Of a stretch of 30,874 bases of DNA, positions 8,005-17,005 are shown piece after piece. Below the pieces are notes generated by a model, which was not told the DNA's origin, did not search any database, and worked only from the letters and a program-made list of their open reading frames with translations. Source of the DNA: a virus; IMG/VR virus record IMGVR_UViG_3300021961_000396, positions 1 to 30,874 of that record. One strand, 5' to 3'. Every line of letters begins with the position of its first letter. Positions within the stretch are counted from its first letter, which is position 1. The position numbers and the translations under genes were made by a program.

Positions 8005-10854
8005 TTATTGCTTCATGGCATCTTTGTAGGACATACCTCCCTGTCCACCTGTAGGGGCTCCACCAGCACCGCCGCCAGTAGGAGCACCTGTAGGAACGTT
8101 ACGACCCCTCATTAGAGCTCCGTACCGCTTATCAATTTCATCTTGTATTGCAGCGGCTCTATCTGTCGGGTTAAGTTTTTCCAGCGACATACTAAATTTG
8201 CTAGCGCGTTCCTGCGCTTCCTTATATACCTGTTCAACTATGTCTTGGCGAGCGGCGAAATCAACTGCTGGAGTAATTTGGCCCGGAGGTGTTTTGTAGG
8301 TGAATGCTTCGGTTACTTCAGCAGCCTCATCTCGCAGTCTACGACCTTGTGCCCGAACAGCCGGATCAGAGCTAGCCAGCATGGTAGTAATACGAGCCTG
8401 CATTGCATCGCGGCTTTCTGGTTTTGCAGCCTCTCGCGCAGCGGCTTGCTGTTGCTCGTATGTAGACAACGCAGTGGCATGTTGACGTGTGGCAATGGTC
8501 ATAGCGGTAGATGTAGCCGTGTTAACCGCCGCCCTAGCATCTTCCATATCCATTTTGCCCTGTGCTGTCTTCGTACCAGCAAGCGCTTTAGCTAACTCGA
8601 ATTCGGCTTTAGACAGAGCAGCATCAGCCGCACGTCTGTCTTTAGCGTTAGCAATCTTATCACCACGGCGCTGATCCATGATGGTATCAATAGAGTCCTG
8701 CAGCTTCTCTTTGGCAATATCAATCTGTTCAATTTTTGCGTCGTACGCTTTACCGCCCTTACCAACAGCTACACCCAAATCGCTCAGGAAGTTGCTAGTC
8801 GGCGAAGTGAGAAGCGTAACGCTAACGTCACGGATAAATGAGAGTTTTGCATCGTCTCGTTTTTTACCCATGCCTTCTAGGCGTTCTTTAGCACGTTTCT
8901 CTTTCTCTACTCCATACTCACCAGCCGCTGTTATATCCTTTTCAAGCTGATCCCTTGATTTTCTCTCTGCCGCTACAAGGCTTGTACCAGCAGTTTCTAG
9001 TGCTGCCAAGCCTTGCATTGTTGTCTCTCTGCCGGGGGCCTGAGCCTTTTCCAGCATGCTCATGTATCCTTCAGCGGTGTAAGGAGAAACAAACGCAGGA
9101 GCAGCGCCCGGTGTGTAAGCTGGGCGACCGTAGTCTACCCCCGGTGCCTTACCATCTACCTCCGCTCTTTTCAAAGCGGCTTCGTCCATATCTTCTTGCG
9201 TAAGTGTCTGAGGTGGAACGTATCTGACGTTTTCGCTATTTTTTAGTTCTTTGCGTTGCGCGTCAGTCAATACAGTACCGCTTTCCGGTATAGAAGCTAA
9301 AACGGGTCTTTTATCATCGGGAGCTTGCGAAGCACTTTGTTGAGCCGCTGAAGCAGCTTGCGGTGAGGGCCTATCGTAGGGGGTTTGCAGGGGCTCACGA
9401 TTAAAAAACGGGCTAGGTGGGATCATATTTTCTTCCCCCCGCGCTTGCAAAAGGCGCTGACGTTCTGCTTCACGCTCAGATTCTTTTTTAGCTTCGCGCT
9501 CTTTACTTAGTTGCAACTCAAGCTCAAACATGCGGGCACGATAGTCAGCAAAACTCTCACCTTCTCGGCGCTTACGGGGATCACCTTGAACACCTTCGGG
9601 AGGAGTGCCTTCTGAGTACCCAATAATCCCACCACCTGCGGCAGAAACCATATCTTCGGGTACATCTAAGCCACCGAGGCCCATCTCCATCAGGGCTTCT
9701 TGCGCTACGGTAGTCTGTGGCTGCGGCTGTTGTCCGGCTTGCGCCATTTGAGCAGCTCGATTAAGTTGCGCGTTTTTCTGTAGTTGTTCTTCTACTTGGA
9801 GTTTGGCGAGCTTAGAAATGTCCGTAAGACCCATCAAACCCTGTAGTTGCTTGTTGTCGTAACCTTCAAGTGTTTTAGCACGTTGAGCAGGATTTAAACC
9901 GGAGATGCCCGTACCTGAAGCAAAACTTGGAACTGAACCGCCTTCGGCAGCACCAAAAATCTTAGAGCCGTAGTACGCTGTACCGGCAAGACCAGCCATT
10001 TGAGACAGTGGGTTAGGGCCGGGCTGAGAATAAATACTTGTAGCAGTCTGACCGACTGGGATACCGCGAACCATGTCAGCCATGAAGCCAAGCTGCTGAT
10101 ACGGATACTGTTGTTGACGCAAAAAGTCTTGGTAACCAAGGTCGAGCTTGGATTGATCCATAGCACGCTGCTGCTCGCCAACACCCATCTGGGCTTGCAG
10201 AATGTCCTTCTCTTGCCCAAACTGCGTAGCACCAAGTTGTCCGAGCATTTGACCAGCTTGAATTCCTTGGCCTGCACCACGAAGACCGAGGTCCGCTTGA
10301 AATTGTTGAGCTTGACGGGCTTGTTCAAACGCAGACTGTAGACCACGGCCTTGAATATCACCCAACTGTTGTTGCAGGTTGCGACCTGCTTCGGCCTCCA
10401 TAATGGCTTGGCGAGAGCCGCCAAAAGCACCTGACTTTACTGCCTGTGCACCTCGTTGAGTACCTGCAATACCAGCTTGACGCATTGCTTCGCGCTGCTG
10501 AATATCAACAACGTTTTGCATGTATGGGGACATGTACGCCTGCATAGAGCCCGGATCAGTAGCCATTTGGCCATACTGAGCACCAGCGCCAAGAGAAGCC
10601 AAACCTCCCGCACCAGTTATTCCAGTAGCCATCTCCATTTGAGGCGCTACATCCATACCCATTATTTTTTCTTGGGTCTGCGTCTGCGTAGGAGTAAACT
10701 CAGCGATACGCTCGCCTTCATAGGGCTTGTACGGTTCGTCCGTAATAGCAGCCGTTTTAGCTAGGGTTTCCTTAGCGTACTCCCTAGCCCACGCTGGTAA
10801 CTCTACCGTTTGTGTTTGACTTGTTTGCGAAGAACCACCACCACCACTAGACAT
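8005..10854 (-). CDS. Gln/Ala-rich virion protein, probable ejection/internal core protein (949 aa)
   Basis: The N-terminal 300 residues are very rich in Gln, Ala and Gly and contain a segment MSPYMQNVVDIQQREAMRQ near residue 110, a phrase that recurs in structural proteins of environmental podoviruses. A low-complexity Gly/Ser start (SSGGGGSSQTSQTQT) precedes it. The middle is disordered and proline-rich (about 400-580). The region 600-880 is Lys/Glu/Ala-rich with strong coiled-coil character. The end is Gly-rich (GAPTGGGAGG). There is no catalytic motif. Its place between the GNAT-like gene and the giant gene matches T7 gp14/gp15 internal core proteins, so an ejection role is inferred from position and composition. 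The gene starts 2 bases after the GNAT-like gene's stop. Confidence 0.7.
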   Translation of the reverse strand: MSSGGGGSSQTSQTQTVELPAWAREYAKETLAKTAAITDEPYKPYEGERIAEFTPTQTQTQEKIMGMDVAPQMEMATGITGAGGLASLGAGAQYGQMATDPGSMQAYMSPYMQNVVDIQQREAMRQAGIAGTQRGAQAVKSGAFGGSRQAIMEAEAGRNLQQQLGDIQGRGLQSAFEQARQAQQFQADLGLRGAGQGIQAGQMLGQLGATQFGQEKDILQAQMGVGEQQRAMDQSKLDLGYQDFLRQQQYPYQQLGFMADMVRGIPVGQTATSIYSQPGPNPLSQMAGLAGTAYYGSKIFGAAEGGSVPSFASGTGISGLNPAQRAKTLEGYDNKQLQGLMGLTDISKLAKLQVEEQLQKNAQLNRAAQMAQAGQQPQPQTTVAQEALMEMGLGGLDVPEDMVSAAGGGIIGYSEGTPPEGVQGDPRKRREGESFADYRARMFELELQLSKEREAKKESEREAERQRLLQARGEENMIPPSPFFNREPLQTPYDRPSPQAASAAQQSASQAPDDKRPVLASIPESGTVLTDAQRKELKNSENVRYVPPQTLTQEDMDEAALKRAEVDGKAPGVDYGRPAYTPGAAPAFVSPYTAEGYMSMLEKAQAPGRETTMQGLAALETAGTSLVAAERKSRDQLEKDITAAGEYGVEKEKRAKERLEGMGKKRDDAKLSFIRDVSVTLLTSPTSNFLSDLGVAVGKGGKAYDAKIEQIDIAKEKLQDSIDTIMDQRRGDKIANAKDRRAADAALSKAEFELAKALAGTKTAQGKMDMEDARAAVNTATSTAMTIATRQHATALSTYEQQQAAAREAAKPESRDAMQARITTMLASSDPAVRAQGRRLRDEAAEVTEAFTYKTPPGQITPAVDFAARQDIVEQVYKEAQERASKFSMSLEKLNPTDRAAAIQDEIDKRYGALMRGRNVPTGAPTGGGAGGAPTGGQGGMSYKDAMKQ

Positions 10855-10856
10855 AA

Positions 10857-11279
10857 CTATTCCCCTAAGAATTTCTGGTACACAACTTCTTGTACCTCAA
10901 AACCGTGTTTCTTAGCAGTCATTCGCCAACCCGGGCGTCCGACGAATTCGATACCAGAACAACTTGCATCCTTGGCAAAGCGCTCTAATACCCCAAACAT
11001 CTCATCTTCCACATGTTCCATGTGGTTAGGTTCGCCCGCACAATACTGAACTGTCAGCATTTTGCACTGCGGATATTGTTTTACTTCTACTATAACGTGC
11101 CCATAGATTGTATTGCCTTCGTGTGCAACAAACAAATACATTTGGCCATTTAGTATGAACCGAATTATGTCGTCCACCTTTGCCCTGCCACGAGTCCACT
11201 CTTCTGACTTCTGTAGATAGGGTAAAAGGGCAGGGAGCACGTAGCTGACCTGCCCGGGGTAGACGAGAGACATTTCCAT
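10857..11279 (-). CDS. GNAT-fold protein resembling T7 gp13-type virion protein (140 aa)
   Basis: The product has the pattern of a compact GNAT-like acyltransferase fold: strand-rich YLFVAHEGNTIYGHVIVEV at about 48-66, a helix at 88-103 (EDEMFGVLERFAKDA), then GIEFVGRPGWRMTAKKHGFE at about 109-128, where GR-x-GW and the following helix plus GF are typical of phage GNAT-like proteins. The acetyl-CoA loop (Q/R-x-x-G-x-A) is not convincing, so it may be catalytically inactive. T7 gp13 (internal virion protein A) is a similar GNAT-like protein in the same genomic position, between nozzle and core genes. The start overlaps the 666-aa gene's stop (TAATG), showing translational coupling. Confidence 0.65.
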   Translation of the reverse strand: MEMSLVYPGQVSYVLPALLPYLQKSEEWTRGRAKVDDIIRFILNGQMYLFVAHEGNTIYGHVIVEVKQYPQCKMLTVQYCAGEPNHMEHVEDEMFGVLERFAKDASCSGIEFVGRPGWRMTAKKHGFEVQEVVYQKFLGE

Positions 11280-13279
11280 TAGGCACGTACCATCCTGTCA
11301 GGGTTGACAGTGCGCTGTTGCTTATCCGTACCATGAGCAGCTCTACGGACACGGGACATCAAGTCGTACAACTTCTTAGCACCCTTTTTAACGTCTCCGC
11401 CACCCAGTCGGCGAACTGATTCGGTAGGCACATAAGCCTCGTCCTTGGCTACCCGTGCTGGCTGTCTACCCTCAATAGAGGTGGGGATAGAGTCACTCTT
11501 GCCATCGCCCGGACCGTCAATCTTCTCGGCACGGGGGGCACCGACTTTGGTGAGCATCTTATTCAGAGCCATCAGACCAGCATCGTTACTGCCGTTACCT
11601 AAAGCTGCGAGCACGTCGGCGGGGATAATAAACGAATCTTCCTTCAGGCCACCTTGCTTGTAACTTAAAGAGGCAACACCGCCAGCAGCAAGATCGGCTT
11701 CACCACCATAATTAGAGTAAGAAGCGGAGCCTTGAGTACCTACACCGGCGGTATATCCACCATTTGTAGAATCACTTGTAACTACAGGAGCCTGTCCGGG
11801 CCCACCGGGGGACACTACACGCATGTCGTTCATACCAACTACCGGTGCTGGGTCTTGGTACCCACCCGTCAGTGCGGGGAGGATACCGTTGGTAATACTT
11901 CCACCCAGTGCTGGGTTATTACGCTCAATACCTAACGTAGCCGCAACCCCAGCAATCGTAGCGCCTAGCGGGTTCATTCCAGCCAAACCTAATGCAGTCG
12001 GCAGCATCCTTGCCATGCTGCGCTGACCCTCAGTAGCTTGAGGTTTCTCTACTTGCGGACCTTCAACCCCACGGGGTACCATTTCGGGGATACCGCCATA
12101 TTGATAGCCGGGAATCCGTCCACCTTGAGCAGCGGTAACTTCACGACTCTGGCGTGGGCCATATCTAACTTGTCGGTATAAACGCTCCGCCGTAGTACCG
12201 GGCCTGTCGGCATATTGGGCATCGATCTCCTGCTTAGACAACTGCCCAGAACTAAACTCAGGGTAGTAGTATTGCGCGGTATCTCCTTTAACTTTATCTG
12301 GTTCACCTTCTGCCATAAGAGCAGGGGTTGCAGCCATAGCTATATTGCTTACATTCCCTTTGAGGAAATCACCAGCAGCCCCACCAGACGAGGTTATGCT
12401 TTTCAAACCACCGCCCATTTGAGAGAAAACATCTCCGCCGGTAACAGTACCGGAACCACTACGGATAGCTTCCATCATACTGGGAGTTGGCTGGACAGCG
12501 GCGGCAACGGGAGCAGTAGATTGCTGCAGGGCCATTTGTTGAGCTATAGCGGCGTCGCCTGCGCCAGAGGCAACAGAAGCAGCGGGAGCAACGGCGGAAG
12601 CGACGGGAGCCGGTCCGTAAACGTTAGGCATAGCGGATATTTTCAACCGCTGAGCTGCGGCTATATTTTCTGCCCCATACGGAAGTATTTCTGTCTGAAG
12701 ACTTCTAATACCCCCAACAACAGGTTCACCACCAAGAATAGGATTAGTAACCACACCCGAAGTGGCAGCGGGAGTAATAGACTGCCGCATGGCCATTTGT
12801 TGAGCCATAGCGGCGTCGCCTGCGCCAGAGGCAACAGAAGCTGGATTAACTGCACCAGCGGCAGTAACAGCAGGGGTAGTGGCAGCGGCGGTAGTACCTG
12901 CCCCCATCAAAGATTCACCGAGACCGAAACCGCCATAAGCGCCAAGGCCAGCCATTAGACCTTGCTTCATATCTCCAGTGATAGCTCCGGTCAAACCACC
13001 AACCAACAGACTAGCAGTAAGAGGGTTAGCCAAAGCTGCAATACCAGTACTAGCAGCGATAGCGGGCATAGCCGCACCAGCCAAAGCGGGTAGCAAAGCA
13101 GCCAAGAAAAATGCTTCGGGTTGCCCAGTTTCTGGGTTGATAGATAATGAACCACCGTTTGCTTCGGCCATGCGTTGGAGCGCAGCGACCTCACCGGGGG
13201 TCATGTGAACGAGCATGGAATCACCGTTTCGGCCTTGTGACCGAACGGCTTCCGCAATGGGGTGTAGGCTCATGTTCAT
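11279..13279 (-). CDS. Ala/Gly-rich virion protein with conserved 'GRNGDSMLVHMTPGEV' start (666 aa)
   Basis: The first 60 residues hold a motif I recognise from environmental podovirus structural proteins: GRNGDSMLVHMTPGEV, a Leu-rich helix, then NGGSLSINPETGQPEA. A long hydrophobic Ala/Gly/Leu segment (about 56-130) could insert in a membrane. The centre is low-complexity Ala/Ser/Val with two copies of a block VASGAGDAA(M/I)AQQMA(M/L). The C-terminal 150 residues are more polar (SFIIPADVLAALGNGSNDAG, DSIPTSIEGRQPARVAKDEAYVP) and look folded. It is probably a virion or ejection protein because it lies between nozzle and core genes. No clear ribosome binding site precedes the ATG at 13279 or the alternative at 13273. 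Confidence 0.65.
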   Translation of the reverse strand: MNMSLHPIAEAVRSQGRNGDSMLVHMTPGEVAALQRMAEANGGSLSINPETGQPEAFFLAALLPALAGAAMPAIAASTGIAALANPLTASLLVGGLTGAITGDMKQGLMAGLGAYGGFGLGESLMGAGTTAAATTPAVTAAGAVNPASVASGAGDAAMAQQMAMRQSITPAATSGVVTNPILGGEPVVGGIRSLQTEILPYGAENIAAAQRLKISAMPNVYGPAPVASAVAPAASVASGAGDAAIAQQMALQQSTAPVAAAVQPTPSMMEAIRSGSGTVTGGDVFSQMGGGLKSITSSGGAAGDFLKGNVSNIAMAATPALMAEGEPDKVKGDTAQYYYPEFSSGQLSKQEIDAQYADRPGTTAERLYRQVRYGPRQSREVTAAQGGRIPGYQYGGIPEMVPRGVEGPQVEKPQATEGQRSMARMLPTALGLAGMNPLGATIAGVAATLGIERNNPALGGSITNGILPALTGGYQDPAPVVGMNDMRVVSPGGPGQAPVVTSDSTNGGYTAGVGTQGSASYSNYGGEADLAAGGVASLSYKQGGLKEDSFIIPADVLAALGNGSNDAGLMALNKMLTKVGAPRAEKIDGPGDGKSDSIPTSIEGRQPARVAKDEAYVPTESVRRLGGGDVKKGAKKLYDLMSRVRRAAHGTDKQQRTVNPDRMVRA
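12530..12841 (-). repeat. Near-identical 51-base direct repeat pair inside the 666-aa gene
   Basis: Bases 12530-12580 and 12791-12841 differ at one position and keep the same reading frame, giving the repeated VASGAGDAA(M/I)AQQMA block. More diverged similarity extends about 25 bases to the lower-coordinate side of each copy. The near identity at DNA level suggests a recent duplication or gene conversion. Recombination between the copies would remove 261 bases, an exact multiple of three. Confidence 0.85.
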
Positions 13280-13296
13280 AGCGTTATTTTAGTGGG

Positions 13297-13947
13297 TCAA
13301 GGGGGTGTAGGCAATGGGTCTGGGACTGGCGCAATAAAGTTTACTGCTAGTACTGAAGACGGTATGCCGGGGTGAGGCGTAGAGGCCGCTTCGGCGGTTA
13401 GGGTGACGTTTATATCCGATACCGCCCAATAGATTTGTAAGTACTGGCCCGCCAGCATGTCAATGTTGAAGCTCCAGCTAATTTCTTTGTATTCGTTGTT
13501 TAAACTCAATGTATACGCACGGGTAGAGTAGCCAATAGTTGTTCCACTACGAACTAGCCAAATCCATACGGTTTTTGAGCTAGCGTTTGTGCTTTTAAGT
13601 TGCCCTGTGTACTGGAAGTTGTAGACACCACTGATATCTATTTCTATCTTAGACGTATCAATTGTGTTCCTATCAACGGCGTTATGTAAGTACGTAGTGT
13701 TAAAAACTATGGCCTCACCAGTATTGATAGCCGCTAGGGTCTGTGAGGCTGTGTTAAAAAACAAGCCGTTGGGGCAGTCTATATACTGCCCGCCATTAAC
13801 CCCAGTGATGGCGCTCGTAATATTACTAAGTCGGTTAAAAAACAACCGGAGTATGTTGTTATGCTGATCTTGGTATTGTCTGGAATAGGCATCATCCGCC
13901 GTCGGCAAGCGAGGCGGGGCCAAACCATCAAGCAAAACTCTAGCCAT
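13297..13947 (-). CDS. Jelly-roll/C1q-like small virion protein (216 aa)
   Basis: The N-terminal 40 residues (ADDAYSRQYQDQHNNILRLFF) form a helix likely used for trimerisation or virion attachment. The remainder is rich in beta strands with the phrase SKIEIDISGVYNFQYTGQL and an N-terminal FNTASQTLA segment, a pattern seen in small phage C1q/TNF-like sandwich proteins. The C-terminus is short and proline-rich (PVPDPLPTPP). It starts on the stop of the nozzle gene (TAATG), so it is made with the tail machine. A role as a tail-associated decoration or fibre-like protein is inferred; the fold call is from sequence pattern only. Confidence 0.6.
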   Translation of the reverse strand: MARVLLDGLAPPRLPTADDAYSRQYQDQHNNILRLFFNRLSNITSAITGVNGGQYIDCPNGLFFNTASQTLAAINTGEAIVFNTTYLHNAVDRNTIDTSKIEIDISGVYNFQYTGQLKSTNASSKTVWIWLVRSGTTIGYSTRAYTLSLNNEYKEISWSFNIDMLAGQYLQIYWAVSDINVTLTAEAASTPHPGIPSSVLAVNFIAPVPDPLPTPP

Positions 13948-15938
13948 TAGCGCCGTCCATCTTGTTTCAAGTCAATACTTGGCACACCAAGTTGCCACTG
14001 GGTTCCAAGCGTGTTTGACTCGATCTTAAACGCCATCTGACGACCACGTACTCGGATTGGCAGTTGGTTTGTAAACTGCTGCACCGTATATTGACGAGTA
14101 GCCGAATAGTTATTGGCGCTTACAACATCTCCAGTCACGGGCGTTCCATAAGCACTGCCGGGGTACTGTCTAGGGGTCAAACTTACTGTCACTTCGGGGG
14201 CTACCGCAGTAGAGCCGTCAAACTTAATATCAGGCAGCATGCGCCAGCCGTACTGGAAGCTATAACCGTCTTGAAGGTTAAAGTCGGCGGAAGTAATGTA
14301 AGCAGTCATGGCGCTACCGTCGGCATCGACGCCACTCTCGTGGTTATACAAATTGCCGTTTGTACCAGCAAACCCAGCCGCAACCGGATTGTTACGTAGC
14401 GGGGTATCTAACCACGCTGTGCGGTCTAAAGTGCCGTAATACCAAACTTTTTCGGAGTAGTTAAATACAACATACCGGTCAATAATGTCTGAGCTTTCAG
14501 AGCAGTAGAACCACCAAATTTCATCAAAGCCTTCGTTTGTAGTGGCAAAAATTTGATAGTGTTGGTTCTTGTTAATGTTGTAGAACACCCATTGCCACAG
14601 CGGACACGGAAGCGTCTGAACGCGACCATCGTACACATAAAACTTATCCTCACCCATCCAGAAGGTAAGGTTAGCAGCGGTTGTTACTGCGTTAGGGCCA
14701 GTAATAGATATGTTAGAACCTACCTGCTGGAAACCCCATACGTAGGGAGCGCCAAGGTACTGCATAGAGTAGACGGCGGCATCGGTAAATACCAAAATTT
14801 CTTGCCGCTGCGCTTTAATAGCAACGATTTCAGAGCCTGCGGATAGCGTAAAACTACCTGCCTGATTGGTAATTCCAGGTGTCCAAGTACCGTAATCTTC
14901 TTGGTCTGACCAACGTACAAGCAACGGGTTCATATCAGATGAACCGTAATCATTACACCCGAAGGCAATTACAAAACGTGACGAGTCAGATACATGGACG
15001 AAGTTGCACTTACTTGGGCAGTTGGCATCTGTCTGCCAAAACGCTGCTGTAGTACCCTGACTGTTAGTGGCTGTGTTTGTATTAGCAGACGAAAGAATCT
15101 GAGCGCGGTTATATACGCCGGGGGATTGGCATAGCCACAAGTATAGAGGGCCACCGCGAGGGTTAATTAACAAATTCTCGCCGTAGTTAGTCTGACTCCA
15201 CAGGCGCATATTAACGCCTATACCGGAAGCAGCGGACTCGCCCCAACCAGTATCTGAAAAACCTGCTGTCGCACCGCCCCACCCACCAGCACCGAAACCA
15301 GTAGCTGTAGCATACGTTGCGTTACCTGTATTAATTTGAAACGCTGCGGTAATTGAAGTACCACCACCCGGAGAGCTAGCAGCGTCGGTGGCATTTGCCG
15401 TAGCGGAAACCGTTATTGTTAAGTTGTTAGAATCAACATAGGTTACTTGGTGTTCCGCATTAAGTACATCAGCGGTTATATTACCCCCAAGTCCAGCAGC
15501 GCCACTAAAAGTAACAAAATCCCCGGTTTGGGCGTTGTGCCCAGTAATCTCTACATTTATAACTGCTGACCCGTTAGTAGCAGTAAAGCAGTTGTCCGTG
15601 ACGGTAGATGTAAACGTAGCACGTATTGGGGTAACGTCATATAAATTACCGTCGGTTGAATCTTGTATATAGAACTTAAGATGAGTCCCCATACCCAACA
15701 GATTAGCGCCAAGAAGCGTAATCCAGTTCCACAGAGAACGACACACGCCCCAGAAAGTACCTGTAGGTGGTGCTAACGTAGACTCAAGTGGTCCACTATC
15801 CTTCGACCACCCACCAATTTTTTCGGGTAAACCACCGCGAAACCGCACTTTGTCGCACTCAAACCAACTACCTTCATTAGAGAGAGTAGTTGAGTTTCGA
15901 CTTACGCCCGGCTGAAATTTAAGTGCTTGTAATGGCAT
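13947..15938 (-). CDS. Tail nozzle / DNA-stabilisation protein (P22 gp10 / T7 gp12-like, 663 aa)
   Basis: The N-terminus has the widespread podovirus pattern: hydrophobic LKFQPGVSRNSTTLSNEGSW, then CDKVRFRGGLPEKIGGW (residues about 28-44), as in proteins annotated as packaged-DNA stabilisation or tail-hub proteins. The body is strand-rich with repeated W/Y-anchored blades (for example RFVIAFGCNDYGSSDMNPLLVRWSDQ and FWMGEDKFYVYDGRVQ), consistent with the beta-propeller of P22 gp10 and T7 gp12. A Thr/Ser/Ala-rich insert (about 115-205) interrupts the propeller and could be an added surface domain. In the virion it would close the portal-tail channel. The gene starts 2 bases after the endolysin stop. 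Confidence 0.75.
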   Translation of the reverse strand: MPLQALKFQPGVSRNSTTLSNEGSWFECDKVRFRGGLPEKIGGWSKDSGPLESTLAPPTGTFWGVCRSLWNWITLLGANLLGMGTHLKFYIQDSTDGNLYDVTPIRATFTSTVTDNCFTATNGSAVINVEITGHNAQTGDFVTFSGAAGLGGNITADVLNAEHQVTYVDSNNLTITVSATANATDAASSPGGGTSITAAFQINTGNATYATATGFGAGGWGGATAGFSDTGWGESAASGIGVNMRLWSQTNYGENLLINPRGGPLYLWLCQSPGVYNRAQILSSANTNTATNSQGTTAAFWQTDANCPSKCNFVHVSDSSRFVIAFGCNDYGSSDMNPLLVRWSDQEDYGTWTPGITNQAGSFTLSAGSEIVAIKAQRQEILVFTDAAVYSMQYLGAPYVWGFQQVGSNISITGPNAVTTAANLTFWMGEDKFYVYDGRVQTLPCPLWQWVFYNINKNQHYQIFATTNEGFDEIWWFYCSESSDIIDRYVVFNYSEKVWYYGTLDRTAWLDTPLRNNPVAAGFAGTNGNLYNHESGVDADGSAMTAYITSADFNLQDGYSFQYGWRMLPDIKFDGSTAVAPEVTVSLTPRQYPGSAYGTPVTGDVVSANNYSATRQYTVQQFTNQLPIRVRGRQMAFKIESNTLGTQWQLGVPSIDLKQDGRR

Positions 15939-15940
15939 AG

Positions 15941-16405
15941 TTAGGCTACGAGTCCGGGCAAGTACACCGTTTTACCATCTTTTTTGGTAGCAGTAAGCAC
16001 TTGCTTTTTGTTGTCCGCAGGATTAAAGCTCACATGCACCCAGCCTGAGTCGGGGACGCCGGGGGTGTAGAACTCCAGAATAACTTGGCGAAACTGCATG
16101 TGATCCACAATCCATTGCGCTAAATCTGCGTTGGCAATGCCGGGAATCTCAATGTCCGCCGCCATACCCTTGCAGTGATCTGAAGTTTTAGAACCTCCAA
16201 CTTTCGCGTTTACATCTGGGTGGCGGAAGCCCGAATTGACTTTAACGCCCATACCATAATGCTCACGCACAGGTTGGAGCACATTTTCGCATAGAGCGGT
16301 CATGTTGGCAATCTCTTCTTCACCGGGAGTATTGTCCATATCTAGGCGTAAGGCTGTATCGCTCTTGGTCATCTCCGCTAGGCTGAAGTTTCTCGTTAGT
16401 TGCAT
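15941..16405 (-). CDS. Peptidase M15 endolysin (D-Ala-D-Ala carboxypeptidase-type, 154 aa)
   Basis: The protein has the Peptidase_M15_3 layout: an N-terminal FSLAEMTKSDTA segment, then SGFRHPDVNAKVGG at about 58-71, SDHCKGMAADIEI with the zinc ligands His77 and Asp84, and GWVHVSF with the third ligand His124. The family cuts peptide cross-links in peptidoglycan. There is no signal peptide, so it needs the holin encoded just upstream for release. Its length is normal for the family and the domain is complete. An AAAGGAAACTGGA ribosome site precedes the ATG at 16405. The start lies 86 bases inside the preceding small gene, in another frame. Confidence 0.92.
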   Translation of the reverse strand: MQLTRNFSLAEMTKSDTALRLDMDNTPGEEEIANMTALCENVLQPVREHYGMGVKVNSGFRHPDVNAKVGGSKTSDHCKGMAADIEIPGIANADLAQWIVDHMQFRQVILEFYTPGVPDSGWVHVSFNPADNKKQVLTATKKDGKTVYLPGLVA

Positions 16406-16595
16406 TTCCAGTTTCCTTTAGTAGCACCTGAATACAGGTCACATCGTACGCCCGAACGTCCGGGTCTTGTTGCATTTTCTGGGCAGCTTTGCGGTTGACC
16501 GCTTCGCACTCATGCAGATACCGCTCGACGTAAGAATAGTGAAAGGCACACTCACCACTCACCAAACACACGAAGGCGGTGGGTATCCACAACAC
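16320..16595 (-). CDS. Small Cys-containing protein of the lysis cassette (91 aa), overlapping the endolysin
   Basis: A GTG start (TAGTG, overlapping the holin stop by one base) opens a short hydrophobic segment (LWIPTAFVCLVSGECAF). Cysteines are at positions 10, 16, 30 and 54, which would suit a periplasmic disulfide protein. Residues 21-45 form a charged helix. The last 30 residues are polar and are encoded within the endolysin gene in another frame. Similar small proteins often stand between holin and endolysin in phage genomes, but I know no tested function. An Rz1-like or antiholin role is possible and unproven. The overlapping C-terminal part may be dispensable. Confidence 0.6.
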   Translation of the reverse strand: MLWIPTAFVCLVSGECAFHYSYVERYLHECEAVNRKAAQKMQQDPDVRAYDVTCIQVLLKETGNATNEKLQPSGDDQERYSLTPRYGQYSR

Positions 16596-17005
16596 TACTT
16601 CTTACCCTTCATGTCGATGATCTTCTCCAACGTGCGTCCGCCAAAGTAAAACGACATAATAAGCATGCCCCACTGCCCAAGCAACTCGACATAGGCTGGA
16701 TTGGCATCCTTACCGAAAGCTGACATCATGGCAAAAGTGAAGTAGCCCAACAGAATGGCGCACAGCGTCATGGGCCGGATGTTCTTAGACAGCCAGCTAT
16801 CGCTCGCCATATCCGCCTTCAGACGATCTGTCAGGTTGTTCTGCTCAGTTTCGTACAGCTTGGTGTCATTAGCCATCTTTGCCAGCTCACCGTCTTGCTG
16901 CATCTTGAGCAGCTCTGCTTGGGCCTTGGCCTTGGCTTCGGGGTCTGGGATTAGCTTATCGACGAGCTTGCCGCCGATTTCCAATAGTCCTGCGAGTGGA
17001 ATCAT
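16595..17005 (-). CDS. Holin of the GTA three-TM family (136 aa)
   Basis: The protein resembles the 'holin of 3TMs, for gene-transfer release' family. A hydrophobic/amphipathic start (PLAGLLEIGGKLVDKLIP) is followed by DPEAKAKAQAELLK and an amphipathic helical region to about residue 65. The family signature DSWLSKNIRPMT lies at about 69-80, followed by two membrane segments (about 80-97 and 107-124) and a basic tail. It would form holes in the inner membrane that release the M15 endolysin. It begins on the stop codon of the previous gene (TAATG). Confidence 0.85.
   Translation of the reverse strand: MIPLAGLLEIGGKLVDKLIPDPEAKAKAQAELLKMQQDGELAKMANDTKLYETEQNNLTDRLKADMASDSWLSKNIRPMTLCAILLGYFTFAMMSAFGKDANPAYVELLGQWGMLIMSFYFGGRTLEKIIDMKGKK

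Noticed and set aside
12215-12958. Open frame of 247 codons on the + strand
   Set aside because: It is a low-complexity Gly/Ser/His/Arg shadow of the Ala-rich 666-aa gene on the other strand, with no start signal.
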